From the IMG/VR virus record IMGVR_UViG_3300046463_000079, positions 1 to 29,710 of that record: a DNA stretch of 29,710 nucleotides. One strand, given 5' to 3'. Each line of letters opens with the position of its first letter. The first letter of the stretch is position 1. The position numbers and the translations under genes are program-made. Source of the DNA: a virus. The notes beneath the pieces were generated by a model that worked only from the letters and a program-made list of their open reading frames with translations, was not told the origin of the DNA and did no database searches. This document shows, piece after piece, positions 24,364 through 29,710 of this stretch.

Positions 24364-24516
24364 TTATTCGCGCTCGTCGAACAGAGGGAGTTCGTAGACG
24401 TAATCGATCGAGTAATCGATCAGCGGGGGCTCCTTCAGTTCGGGAAGAGGTTCGAATTCGCGGCCCAATGCGTCTTGGGATGACAAAAACACCCGGATTG
24501 CGTCATCGCGATTCAT
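24364..24516 (-). CDS. Small acidic protein, 50 residues (function unknown)
   Basis: A short ORF at the end of the leftward operon. Its ATG (24516-24514) overlaps the SNF2 ATPase stop as ATGA, and GGAGG lies 8 bp upstream, so translation is well supported. The 50-residue product has 13 Asp/Glu against 5 Arg/Lys, for a net charge near -8. The C-terminus (IDYSIDYVYELPLFDERE) is aromatic and acidic, and is encoded over a duplicated GTAATCGATC in the plus strand. Such small acidic phage proteins are sometimes inhibitors or DNA mimics, but nothing here identifies a target. It ends 12 bp from the stop of the convergent exported-protein gene. Confidence 0.7.
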   Translation of the reverse strand: MNRDDAIRVFLSSQDALGREFEPLPELKEPPLIDYSIDYVYELPLFDERE

Positions 24517-25955
24517 TTTTGTTTCCTCCGTTTCATTGCGTCGAGCAAAATATCCTGCACTTCACGTTTGGACTCGCGGCGTAACATCACATCTTCGTCG
24601 ATCGTGTCACGCGCAATTATATGGTAAATAAAAACGGGCCGGCGATACCCGGCCTGCATCTGGCGCACCGGCCCGATCCGCTCGATGATCTGCTGGAATT
24701 CTTCCAGGTTCCACCAGTGCCCGAAGAACGCGATGATGTTGCCGCCGTCCTGCAGGTTCAGCCCGTGGCCGGCGCTGGCCGGATGCGCGAACAGAACGGG
24801 GATCTTGCCGGCATTCCAGTCGCGGATCGTCTGCGGGTTGCTGTCTAGGACTCGTCCTTTCGGGAACGCTCGCAGTAGACGCGCCAAGTCAGACTTGAAG
24901 TGATATGCCACCAGCACAGGCATTCCGGCAGCTTCTTCAACAATGTCCTCAAGCGCGTGAAGTTTTTCATCGTGAACCTCTTTCCAGTTGCCGCCATCGT
25001 CGACATACGCCGCGCCGTTAGCGAGTTGTAAACATTTCATGGTCCGGCTCGCGGCGTTCAGCGCCTCGACTTCGTGCTCGCCGTTTTCCATGAACATCTT
25101 GCGTTCCATGTCCTGGTAGAGCCGCCGCGCGCCGCTGGGCAGATCGACGAACACCGGCCGCACGATCGGCTGTTCAAGGTCGAACCAGTCGGCGGGGTCG
25201 AGCGACACCGTGCAGTCCTGCAGCTTGGCTTGAATCTCGGTCTGCGCATGGTCGAGCGGCTTGGTTTGCCGGTAGCCGTTGCCGCCCGGCACAGCCTGAA
25301 ACCAGCGCCCCTCAAACGCGGTATAGCTACGGCCGAGCCGCTGGCCGCCGTCAATGAACCACTGCTGGCCCCACAAGTCTTTCAATCCGTTCGGGGCCGG
25401 CGTGCCGGTGAGGTTGATCCAGCGCCGCACCTTCGTGTGCGCGACTTCGGCCAGCGCGCGGCCGCGCACGCCGCCCCCGCCCGATCGCGTGAATTCCTTG
25501 CCCGTCTTGCTTTTCTGCGTCGATATCCGCGTCGACTTCAACTTCGTCGACTCGTCCGCGACGATCGCGCCGAACGGCCAGGGGCGCGGGTTGTGCTTAA
25601 ACCAGTCAATCAGCCAGGGGATGTTTTCGTAATTGATCGAGAAAACCGGCGCGTCGCGGCGCAGCCGCATGGCGCGCTCGGCCGCGCTGCCGATCAGCGG
25701 CACGACTTCCATGCCGCGCAGATGCTCCCACTTCTCGCACTCGTCGGGCCAGGTCGATTGCGCCACGCGCAGCGGCGCGATCACGAGCGACGGCTGCGTT
25801 TCGATGCCGAGCGAATAGAGCGCGTCAAGGTGCGTGAGCGTCGAGCTGGTCTTACCCATGCCCATGCCCGCCCACACGTTACAGCGCTCTACTTCAGCCT
25901 GGTGTTCGAGAATCAGCTTTTGATACTCGAAAGGAACGTAAGCGCGACGGGTCAT
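24513..25955 (-). CDS. SNF2-type DEAD/DESK-box ATPase (helicase-like)
   Basis: A 480-residue superfamily 2 ATPase, likely a double-stranded DNA translocase. Motif I is AGMGMGKTSS (K35), motif II is VADESTK (D134-E135), and motif III is LTGTPAPNG (183-191). In the second RecA-like lobe come VLVAYHFKSDLARLL, SAGHGLNLQDGG, FGHWWNLEEF and QQIIERIGPVRQ (motif VI region with the arginines). The start ATG 25955 overlaps the pyrophosphatase stop (ATGA) and gives MTRRAYVPFEYQ, the family's Q-motif-like N-terminus; a longer frame to 26018 lies inside the upstream gene. Related phage enzymes are often found with VRR-NUC nucleases, one of which is encoded 2.6 kb upstream here. A role in replication, recombination or counter-defence is inferred. 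Confidence 0.9.
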   Translation of the reverse strand: MTRRAYVPFEYQKLILEHQAEVERCNVWAGMGMGKTSSTLTHLDALYSLGIETQPSLVIAPLRVAQSTWPDECEKWEHLRGMEVVPLIGSAAERAMRLRRDAPVFSINYENIPWLIDWFKHNPRPWPFGAIVADESTKLKSTRISTQKSKTGKEFTRSGGGGVRGRALAEVAHTKVRRWINLTGTPAPNGLKDLWGQQWFIDGGQRLGRSYTAFEGRWFQAVPGGNGYRQTKPLDHAQTEIQAKLQDCTVSLDPADWFDLEQPIVRPVFVDLPSGARRLYQDMERKMFMENGEHEVEALNAASRTMKCLQLANGAAYVDDGGNWKEVHDEKLHALEDIVEEAAGMPVLVAYHFKSDLARLLRAFPKGRVLDSNPQTIRDWNAGKIPVLFAHPASAGHGLNLQDGGNIIAFFGHWWNLEEFQQIIERIGPVRQMQAGYRRPVFIYHIIARDTIDEDVMLRRESKREVQDILLDAMKRRKQK

Positions 25956-26326
25956 ACGAAATCGAATTCCGCGCCGCAGTCTTCGCACCGGTTGACGTTC
26001 ATGCGGACGTGTAGGCAAGGCTTGGTTTCGACCAGCCCAAGCGATCGCGAATACGCCAGGTAGTGTTCCACCTTTGCCAGCTTCGTGGCGATTGCCACGT
26101 GATCGGGCGAGCCGATGTCGAACCAGAATTCACCGCCCGACACTTCGCCCAGCCGGTGAACCATCGCCAGCAAGTCGTTCAGTTCGGCGTAAATGCGCTG
26201 CGCGTTTGTTTCGGTCAGTGCCGGGTGTTTTTCGGTCAGTCCAAACTGCGCGGTCTTCAGGGCGATCTGCGCAACCTCGGACGCTTCCTCGGCGATTTTC
26301 AGCAGGTAGAACTGTTGGATGTTCAT
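25952..26326 (-). CDS. MazG-like NTP pyrophosphohydrolase with C-terminal zinc-binding tail
   Basis: A 124-residue protein. The N-terminal helices carry EEASE (E13, E14, E17) and AELND (E48, D51), the EExxE...ExxD metal site of all-alpha NTP pyrophosphatases (MazG/dUTPase-like). These hydrolyse (d)NTP to (d)NMP plus PPi. The C-terminus has C104-x-H106 and C114-x-x-C117 in CLHVRMNVNRCEDCG, a small zinc-binding knuckle not usual for the family. AGGA precedes ATG 26326 at good spacing. It is the first gene leftward of attP and overlaps the SNF2 start. It may adjust nucleotide pools or degrade a signal nucleotide; the substrate is unknown. Confidence 0.75.
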   Translation of the reverse strand: MNIQQFYLLKIAEEASEVAQIALKTAQFGLTEKHPALTETNAQRIYAELNDLLAMVHRLGEVSGGEFWFDIGSPDHVAIATKLAKVEHYLAYSRSLGLVETKPCLHVRMNVNRCEDCGAEFDFV

Positions 26327-26334
26327 AGCGATTC

Positions 26335-26345
26335 CTGTCTAATAA
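26335..26345 (+). repeat. attP arm repeat P1 (CTGTCTAATAA)
   Basis: Identical to 26569-26579 in direct orientation on the other side of the tRNA core. It contains the TGTCTAAT octamer found four times in 243 bp. It is a likely arm-type binding site of the integrase's N-terminal domain. Confidence 0.6.
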
Positions 26346-26402
26346 GTGCTCTGCAATTGGCCGCAAACCCGCGTGGTTTGTTGCCCGTTTCTTAGGCATT
26401 CG

Positions 26403-26415
26403 ATTAGACAGCAGT
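26403..26415 (-). repeat. attP arm repeat P2 (inverted)
   Basis: ATTAGACAGCAGT is the exact 13-bp reverse complement of 26542-26554 (ACTGCTGTCTAAT). The pair brackets the tRNA core at about 46 bp on the left and 32 bp on the right. Confidence 0.65.
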
Positions 26416-26460
26416 GCCGGGTACGCCTTATGCTGTAAGCCTTTGCGCGTCGTTTCACAT

Positions 26461-26510
26461 TCTGATTTGGGATCAGAGGGTCGAAGGTTCGAATCCTTTC
26501 GCTCCGACCA
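26461..26510 (+). other. Attachment core: tRNA-Pro(TGG) anticodon arm to CCA end
   Basis: TCTGA-TTTGGGA-TCAGA forms a perfect anticodon stem-loop with anticodon TGG. It is followed by a short variable region, a T arm (GAAGG-TTCGAAT-CCTTT) and the acceptor 3' strand CGCTCCG-A-CCA. The 5' half (acceptor 5' strand and D arm) is absent from the preceding 50 bases, so no complete tRNA is encoded. On integration this segment would rebuild the 3' half of the host gene. The likely host gene is tRNA-Pro(UGG). Confidence 0.88.
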
Positions 26511-26541
26511 ACGAATACGGGGCTTTCAGCGGGGTAGCAAA

Positions 26542-26554
26542 ACTGCTGTCTAAT
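26542..26554 (+). repeat. attP arm repeat P'1
   Basis: ACTGCTGTCTAAT is the inverted partner of 26403-26415. It lies 32 bp after the CCA end of the tRNA fragment. Confidence 0.65.
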
Positions 26555-26568
26555 GCCAAGTCTAACGA

Positions 26569-26579
26569 CTGTCTAATAA
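26569..26579 (+). repeat. attP arm repeat P'2
   Basis: CTGTCTAATAA is the direct copy of 26335-26345. It lies between the degenerate AGTCTAAC (26559-26566) and the stop of the Gp49-like gene. Confidence 0.6.
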
Positions 26580-26580
26580 T

Positions 26581-26949
26581 TTACTGACTTTCGTGAAGGC
26601 GCTGCTTCAGCAGGTAGCCTTCAAGCGGCCATATTTTCTGCACGGCGCTCTGCCGTGCAATCTTCCGACCGATCTCCGCGTCGAAGTTCTCCGGGCTTGC
26701 GCATGCGCTCTCACCGGTCACCGTGAAGCCGTTGCGCAGCACCAGCACGCAGAAGGTCAGGAGTTCCAATGCGCGCGACGGACCGCACATCATGTGCGCT
26801 TCCATCGTCGCAGCGTAACGCTCCCCGGATACACCATCGGCTGCGGTGAAGTAGTGTTCGGCGATGACCGCCGCGTCGATATCGGCTGGGGTGATACGCG
26901 GCGCGGTCTTACCTTTCTCGATAATTTCCTGCTCGATTGCATCGTTCAT
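26581..26949 (-). CDS. N4 Gp49/Sf6 Gp66 family protein
   Basis: A 122-residue protein belonging to a widespread phage family named after N4 gp49 and Sf6 gene 66. Its hallmark is the C-terminal block LTFCVLVLRNGFTVTGESAC, then ASPENFDAEIGRKIARQSAV, then QKIWPLEGYLL. The N-terminal ITPADIDAAVIAEHYFTAAD is also typical. Its function is unestablished; it is usually encoded with early or accessory genes. GAGAGG lies 7 bp before ATG 26949, so it can be translated separately from the integrase gene 17 bp upstream. It lies between integrase and attP. Confidence 0.85.
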   Translation of the reverse strand: MNDAIEQEIIEKGKTAPRITPADIDAAVIAEHYFTAADGVSGERYAATMEAHMMCGPSRALELLTFCVLVLRNGFTVTGESACASPENFDAEIGRKIARQSAVQKIWPLEGYLLKQRLHESQ

Positions 26950-26966
26950 GCTTTTACCTCTCTAGG

Positions 26967-28055
26967 TTATGCCGACTTCGCGGCGGGTATGCGCAGCCGA
27001 ACGTCCGCAACCGGCACGTTACGCTGCTTGATGTAGTCTTCCGTCATTTCCTTCGTGGTGTGCGCGCCGGCAACCTGCAGCGCTTCGATGCTGTAGCCGT
27101 CGCGCACGCCGTCAGTCAGCGCCTTCGCGCGAATGTCCTTTATCGTGTAGCCCAGCTCGGCCAGCTTCGCGCGCTCGGCCGCAACCTTCCACGCTTTCAG
27201 TACCGTGTTCGCCGCGTAGCGCGCGCCGCGCTGCGTGTGGATCACGTACTTGTCGCCGATGCTCGGGCGCCCGTCGATCGTCTGGACGCGCGCAAGCACG
27301 GCTTCGATCTCGGGCGTGATCCTGAAGTCGACGCGCACGCCGCTGCTGTCTTCCGTCTTGCTCGGCACGAAGTGGATCACCCCGGCCTTGCGGTCAATGT
27401 CCGACCACTTCAAATTGCGGATCTCGGTCGAGCGCTGCGCGGTCAGATAGCACAGGTCGACCATGCATTGCATCATCGGGCCGGTGGGAACCTCGGCGGT
27501 GACTTCGCGGCCTGCGCGCTCGTACGTGGTTTCGAGCATGGCCGCACGGATCGCGGCGAAGTGCTCGTCGGTGATATACGTCTGCCGCACCTTCGGCTTT
27601 TTCAGCTTCACTTCCTTGCAGGGGTTCGTGTCGCGCTTGTTTTCGTTCACGCACCACTGGAAGAACCCCGACAGGAACGCGCGCATCACGCGCTGCATCG
27701 GCAGCTTGCCGGCGTACTTGATCTTGAGCCAGTTCGAGATGTGCGAAGGCTTCACGTCGGCCACGTTCACGTTACGGAAACCCTTGCCCGCGTACGCGCC
27801 GTACGACGGCCACGCCTTTTCGCGGTGCTCGGCCTTGTGCTTGCGCACGTACTCGTCGATCAGTGGGCGCATGTCGCCCGTACCTTCGGGCCGCTCGACC
27901 TTGGCGCGCTCGGCGGCGAGCCGCGTCACGAGCACCGTTTCGCTTTCCTCAAGCGAACAGAGCCGAATCCATTTTCCGGATATCGGCTCGGACCAGTACC
28001 ACGCGCCGTGCTTCTCATACACGCGCGGGTATTTAGCTTTCTTACGTGGCGGCAT
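26967..28055 (-). CDS. int: Tyrosine-family integrase
   Basis: A 362-residue site-specific recombinase. The N-terminal 60 residues are basic and probably bind arm sites. Residues about 61-150 form the core-binding SAM-like domain (IDEYVRKHKAEH to FFQWCVNENK). The catalytic domain has R208 (TAQRSTEIR), K233 (PSKTEDS), K306-x-x-R309 (KDIRAKAL, in place of the common HxxR), H332 (AGAHTT) and the nucleophile Y341 (TEDY). ATG 28055 is preferred over TTG 28061, which adds only MT. Either start is coupled to the DUF4224 stop, and no strong ribosome site is seen. It would recombine attP with the host tRNA-Pro gene. Confidence 0.95.
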   Translation of the reverse strand: MPPRKKAKYPRVYEKHGAWYWSEPISGKWIRLCSLEESETVLVTRLAAERAKVERPEGTGDMRPLIDEYVRKHKAEHREKAWPSYGAYAGKGFRNVNVADVKPSHISNWLKIKYAGKLPMQRVMRAFLSGFFQWCVNENKRDTNPCKEVKLKKPKVRQTYITDEHFAAIRAAMLETTYERAGREVTAEVPTGPMMQCMVDLCYLTAQRSTEIRNLKWSDIDRKAGVIHFVPSKTEDSSGVRVDFRITPEIEAVLARVQTIDGRPSIGDKYVIHTQRGARYAANTVLKAWKVAAERAKLAELGYTIKDIRAKALTDGVRDGYSIEALQVAGAHTTKEMTEDYIKQRNVPVADVRLRIPAAKSA

Positions 28056-28057
28056 GG

Positions 28058-28282
28058 TCAATCAAAACAGAGTTCTACGGGTTGCGAAGCGGCAGCGCCG
28101 GCCGTGCCGTTCTTCTTTGCGAGCAGCGCGTCGAACTGCACCCAGGTCATCACGAGCTTACCGTCGGCTGCGCGCGTGACGCTGACACCGAACTGCGCCG
28201 CGAACCATTCGGCCTGCTTCGTGTATCGGCGCTTGCCGGTGACGCGCACCAGGTCATCGTCGGACATCAGTCGGGCGTTCAT
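28058..28282 (-). CDS. DUF4224 protein (excisionase candidate)
   Basis: A 74-residue protein with the DUF4224 pattern DDDLVRVTGKRRYTKQAEWF (about 8-27), then FGVSVTRAADGKLVMTWVQFDALLAKK. Proteins of this family are commonly encoded directly upstream of phage integrases, as here. The small winged-helix-like size suggests a DNA-binding recombination directionality factor, though this has not been shown in general. Its ATG overlaps the regulator's stop (ATGA, 28282-28279). Its stop lies just inside the possible integrase leader, so production of the two proteins is probably coupled. Confidence 0.8.
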   Translation of the reverse strand: MNARLMSDDDLVRVTGKRRYTKQAEWFAAQFGVSVTRAADGKLVMTWVQFDALLAKKNGTAGAAASQPVELCFD

Positions 28283-28644
28283 AGCAACCCCTTAAGGCGG
28301 CCCACTACCAGCAGGGCAAGGATAGCGCAGCCGGTGCCGAGCTGGAAATAAACCAGCGCGCGGTCGGCGCGCAGAAGCAGGTCGAGCGATTCGCGGTTCA
28401 CGGCGCCACCTTCAACGGACGGCGCTCGGCGCTCGTCGCTCAGACCGGCCAGCCAGTCAATCGAAACGTTCAGCGCGCGGGCCAGTTCGCAAAGGCTCCA
28501 GAACGTCGGCATCTGCCGGCCGCGCTCGTATGCCGAAACCTCTGACTTGTGCATCCGAATGGCTTCGCTGACCTGCTTCTGTGTCAGGCCGAGATCCTTG
28601 CGCACAATCTGAAGACGCTGACCGAACGATACGTAGGTGTTCAT
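28279..28644 (-). CDS. XRE-type HTH regulator with C-terminal membrane segment
   Basis: A 121-residue protein. Residues 7-66 are a Cro/C1-type helix-turn-helix: GQRLQIVRKDLGLTQKQVSE, then MHKSEVSAYERGRQMP, with LCELARALNVSIDWL closing the domain. After a polar linker (about 70-92), residues about 97-116 (ALVYFQLGTGCAILALLVVG) are hydrophobic enough for one transmembrane helix, followed by a short basic end (RLKGLL). There is no S24 peptidase domain, so it is not a standard LexA-cleavable repressor. It may be a membrane-tethered phage regulator. The ATG overlaps the VRR-NUC stop; its own stop overlaps the DUF4224 start. Confidence 0.85.
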   Translation of the reverse strand: MNTYVSFGQRLQIVRKDLGLTQKQVSEAIRMHKSEVSAYERGRQMPTFWSLCELARALNVSIDWLAGLSDERRAPSVEGGAVNRESLDLLLRADRALVYFQLGTGCAILALLVVGRLKGLL

Positions 28645-28919
28645 GGTGCAACCTCATTAAAGAAAGCATCCACGGCTTCGAGCGTATCGAGCACGCGCAC
28701 ATCGGCGCCGATACGGCGAAGTCGTTGATGTTCTCGGGCCTGGTGATCGTCTGCGCCCTTGCCGGGGCGCTTGAGTTCGACGAAGAAGATGCGGCCATAC
28801 GGCAGCACCAGCAGCCGATCAGGCGCGCCACGGCGGCCGATGTAGGCCAGCTTGCGCACTTCGCCACACCGCGCGTTAGCGCAGTCGACGAAGTGCTGCT
28901 CGACCTTGCTCTCAAGCAT
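28641..28919 (-). CDS. VRR-NUC domain nuclease
   Basis: A 92-residue stand-alone VRR-NUC (PD-(D/E)xK superfamily) nuclease. The active-site pattern is G31-APDRLL with D34, FFVELKRPG with E48 and K50, and Q60 after a glycine-lysine turn. The C-terminal RRIGADVRVLDTLEAVDAF completes the fold. VRR-NUC enzymes cut branched DNA structures, and in phages they are often found with SNF2 ATPases, such as the one encoded beyond attP here. The 8-bp overlap with the upstream gene and the ATGA overlap with the downstream regulator place it in one transcript. Confidence 0.9.
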   Translation of the reverse strand: MLESKVEQHFVDCANARCGEVRKLAYIGRRGAPDRLLVLPYGRIFFVELKRPGKGADDHQAREHQRLRRIGADVRVLDTLEAVDAFFNEVAP

Positions 28920-29172
28920 GGCGGCGCATTTCCATGCGGGTGAGTTCGAGACTCACCGCTTCAGCCTGGCGGCGCAGTTGCGATTCGCGGCGAACCGTTT
29001 CGCGGCGCACGTCGAACACGTAATCGAGTTCGTGTGTCAGGTGGCGCAACTGGTGGCGCAGTTGCGATTCGCGGCGAACCGTTTCGCGGCGCACGTCGAA
29101 CACGTAATCGAGTTCGTGTGTCAGGTGGCGCAACTGGTGGCGCAGGAAGAAGCGGCGGATCAGGGTTTTCAT
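28912..29172 (-). CDS. 86-residue protein with perfect internal duplication (function unknown)
   Basis: I chose ATG 29172 (MKTLIRRFFLRHQ), one base beyond the stop of the upstream pentapeptide gene; a longer frame would run through that gene. The protein is almost entirely helical and basic. Its core is two identical 28-residue units of sequence LRHLTHELDYVFDVRRET-VRRESQL-type, encoded by an exact 84-bp tandem duplication. Each unit looks amphipathic (hydrophobic L/F/V positions, many Arg/Glu), compatible with a coiled coil or helical hairpin. I do not recognise the family. It overlaps VRR-NUC by 8 bp. Confidence 0.65.
   Translation of the reverse strand: MKTLIRRFFLRHQLRHLTHELDYVFDVRRETVRRESQLRHQLRHLTHELDYVFDVRRETVRRESQLRRQAEAVSLELTRMEMRRHA
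28971..29138 (+). repeat. Perfect 84-bp tandem duplication
   Basis: Copies at 28971-29054 and 29055-29138 are identical over all 84 bases, with seven more matching bases (GGCGCAG) after the second. 84 is a multiple of three, so the reading frame is kept (28 codons). The junction holds an inverted repeat, CGCAACTG-GTGGCG-CAGTTGCG (29045-29066). The lack of any synonymous change indicates a very recent event, or an assembly duplication. Confidence 0.95.
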
Positions 29173-29173
29173 G

Positions 29174-29710
29174 TTAGTAAGCCTCGGCTTCGGCGCGGGT
29201 AATAAAGAAGTGGATACCGTTGGTGCACTCTTCACGGAAGTCCCCGTTGTACGAATCGGGACGAACGATCTCGCCAACGCAGTAAGTAGTCTTGCGGTCA
29301 TGCTGGCTTACCCCTTCGGTGGCGCCGAACAGTTCCAGCACGCGCACGAACTCAGCGCGATTTTTCCGACTGCGTGTCGTCGACGTGCGCTTTGCGTCGG
29401 CGGGTATTTCCAGTTTCGCGATGACGCCGCCTGCGAGCTTTTTCCAGCCGACAAAAGCGCCTTCTTCCGGCACGATCGCGAACGTCAGATTTTTAACTTG
29501 ATCGGTGTTCGCGCCGTACAGGTTCGCGCCGCGCAGGTTCGCGCCGCGCAGGTTCGCGCCGTACAGGTCCGCGCCGCCCAGGTTCGCGCCGCCCAGGTTC
29601 GCGCCGCCCAGGTCCGCGCCGCCCAGGTTCGCGCCGTACAGGTTCGCGCCGTACAGGTTCGCGCCGTACAGGTTCGCGCCGTACAGGTTCGCGCCGTACA
29701 GGTCCGCGCC
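29174..29710 (-). CDS. Pentapeptide-repeat protein (N-terminus beyond window)
   Basis: The frame is open from the right window edge to TAA 29174. About 14 pentapeptides of form A(D/N)L(Y/R/G)G come first: [10 protein letters not shown]..., then [10 protein letters not shown], then [20 protein letters not shown]. They would build a right-handed four-sided beta-helix. The C-terminal domain starts [20 protein letters not shown] and ends [14 protein letters not shown], a module often attached to phage pentapeptide proteins. A GTG at 29473 (in IVPEEG) is not the true start, because the repeats continue upstream in the same frame. Roles of this group are unknown; some other pentapeptide proteins mimic DNA and bind gyrase. 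At least 178 codons are visible. Confidence 0.88.
   Translation of the reverse strand, partial: GADLYGANLYGANLYGANLYGANLYGANLGGADLGGANLGGANLGGADLYGANLRGANLRGANLYGANTDQVKNLTFAIVPEEGAFVGWKKLAGGVIAKLEIPADAKRTSTTRSRKNRAEFVRVLELFGATEGVSQHDRKTTYCVGEIVRPDSYNGDFREECTNGIHFFITRAEAEAY
29507..29710 (+). repeat. 15-bp tandem array encoding pentapeptides
   Basis: Twelve full 15-bp units lie at 29521-29700 with partial units on both sides. The unit is GGTTCGCGCCGTACA with variants (GGTCC for Asp; GCGCA or GCCCA at the end). Five consecutive units from 29626 are identical. The array is in frame with the leftward gene and continues out of the window. It is not a CRISPR array, as it has no spacers. Confidence 0.95.

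Larger units (their letters stand above)
26327..26580. other. attP: attP region: tRNA-Pro(TGG) 3' half flanked by arm repeats
   Basis: This 254-bp gap holds no gene. Its centre (26461-26510) is the 3' half of a tRNA-Pro. Around it lie TGTCTAAT at 26336, its reverse complement at 26403, and again TGTCTAAT at 26547 and 26570, plus a degenerate AGTCTAAC at 26559. Tyrosine integrases of the lambda type use exactly such arm sites around a crossover core. A small hairpin (CAAACC/GGTTTG, 26364-26380) also lies in the left arm. Phage genes flank both sides, so this is attP and not attL or attR. Confidence 0.85.

Noticed and set aside
26364-26380. Terminator at the CAAACC/GGTTTG hairpin in the attP left arm
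   Set aside because: The stem is only 6-7 bp and the following bases (TTGCCCGTTTCTT) are only weakly T-rich. It is noted as part of attP, not called as a terminator.
26461-26510. A functional tRNA gene
   Set aside because: Only the anticodon arm to CCA end is present; the acceptor 5' strand and D arm are missing from the upstream sequence.
26937-28295. 452-codon plus-strand frame opposite the integrase
   Set aside because: The integrase frame holds all catalytic residues; the opposite frame has no domain and covers attP-proximal genes on the other strand.
29507-29710. CRISPR-like array
   Set aside because: Units are 15 bp, directly abutting, with no spacers and an open reading frame of pentapeptides.
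1-29710. Integrated prophage with a host boundary in the window
   Set aside because: All recognisable genes are phage-type, and the tRNA core has phage genes on both sides. No chromosomal housekeeping gene is seen.

Overview
This window is one stretch of a tailed, temperate, podovirus-like phage genome. Its likely host is a member of the Burkholderiaceae (Burkholderia, Paraburkholderia, Caballeronia or a close relative). The host inference rests on the high GC content and on an integrase-linked attachment core that is the 3' half of a tRNA-Pro(TGG) resembling those of Burkholderia. The gene order and several short capsid families (Bbp16-like cement, Bbp17-like capsid, Bbp19-like protein) match the Bordetella phage BPP-1 / Bcep22 / BcepC6B type of podophage. 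These family names come from recognising the protein sequences; no search was run.

Layout. Positions 1-24351 are a rightward, tightly packed late region. In order it holds: large terminase (5' end cut by the window), a GNAT-like protein, a cupin-like protein, a small Ala/Gly-rich protein, portal, capsid-staple-like protein, Bbp19-like protein, scaffold, major capsid, cement, a small protein, tail adaptor, tail nozzle, three internal (ejected) virion proteins, a 1904-residue ejected protein with an HELGH metallopeptidase motif, the tailspike, a lysis cassette (membrane protein, holin, lambda R-like endolysin, Rz/Rz1 spanins), and a signal-peptide-bearing fibre-like protein whose 3' third has a lower GC content.

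Positions 24364-29710 are a leftward module, listed here in transcription order from the right edge: pentapeptide-repeat protein (cut by the window), an 86-residue protein containing a perfect 84-bp duplication, VRR-NUC nuclease, an XRE-type regulator with a C-terminal membrane segment, a DUF4224 protein, tyrosine integrase, a Gp49/Gp66-family protein, then a 254-bp attP region, a MazG-like pyrophosphatase, an SNF2-type ATPase and a 50-residue acidic protein. Most of these genes are joined by ATGA or short overlaps.

How it works together. The late genes package DNA, build the capsid and short tail, eject an internal protein channel with peptidoglycan-cutting and possibly proteolytic activity, bind and degrade a surface polysaccharide, and lyse the cell. 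The leftward genes integrate the phage and probably supply regulation and DNA or nucleotide metabolism. The tRNA 3' half has phage genes on both sides, no 5' tRNA half, and inverted/direct TGTCTAAT arm repeats. It therefore reads as an intact attP, so the sequence represents the excised, virion or circular form rather than an integrated prophage. No stretch above 300 bp lacks a gene; the longest gap is attP (26327-26580). Hairpins occupy most late-operon gaps, and the one over the tailspike start is notable.
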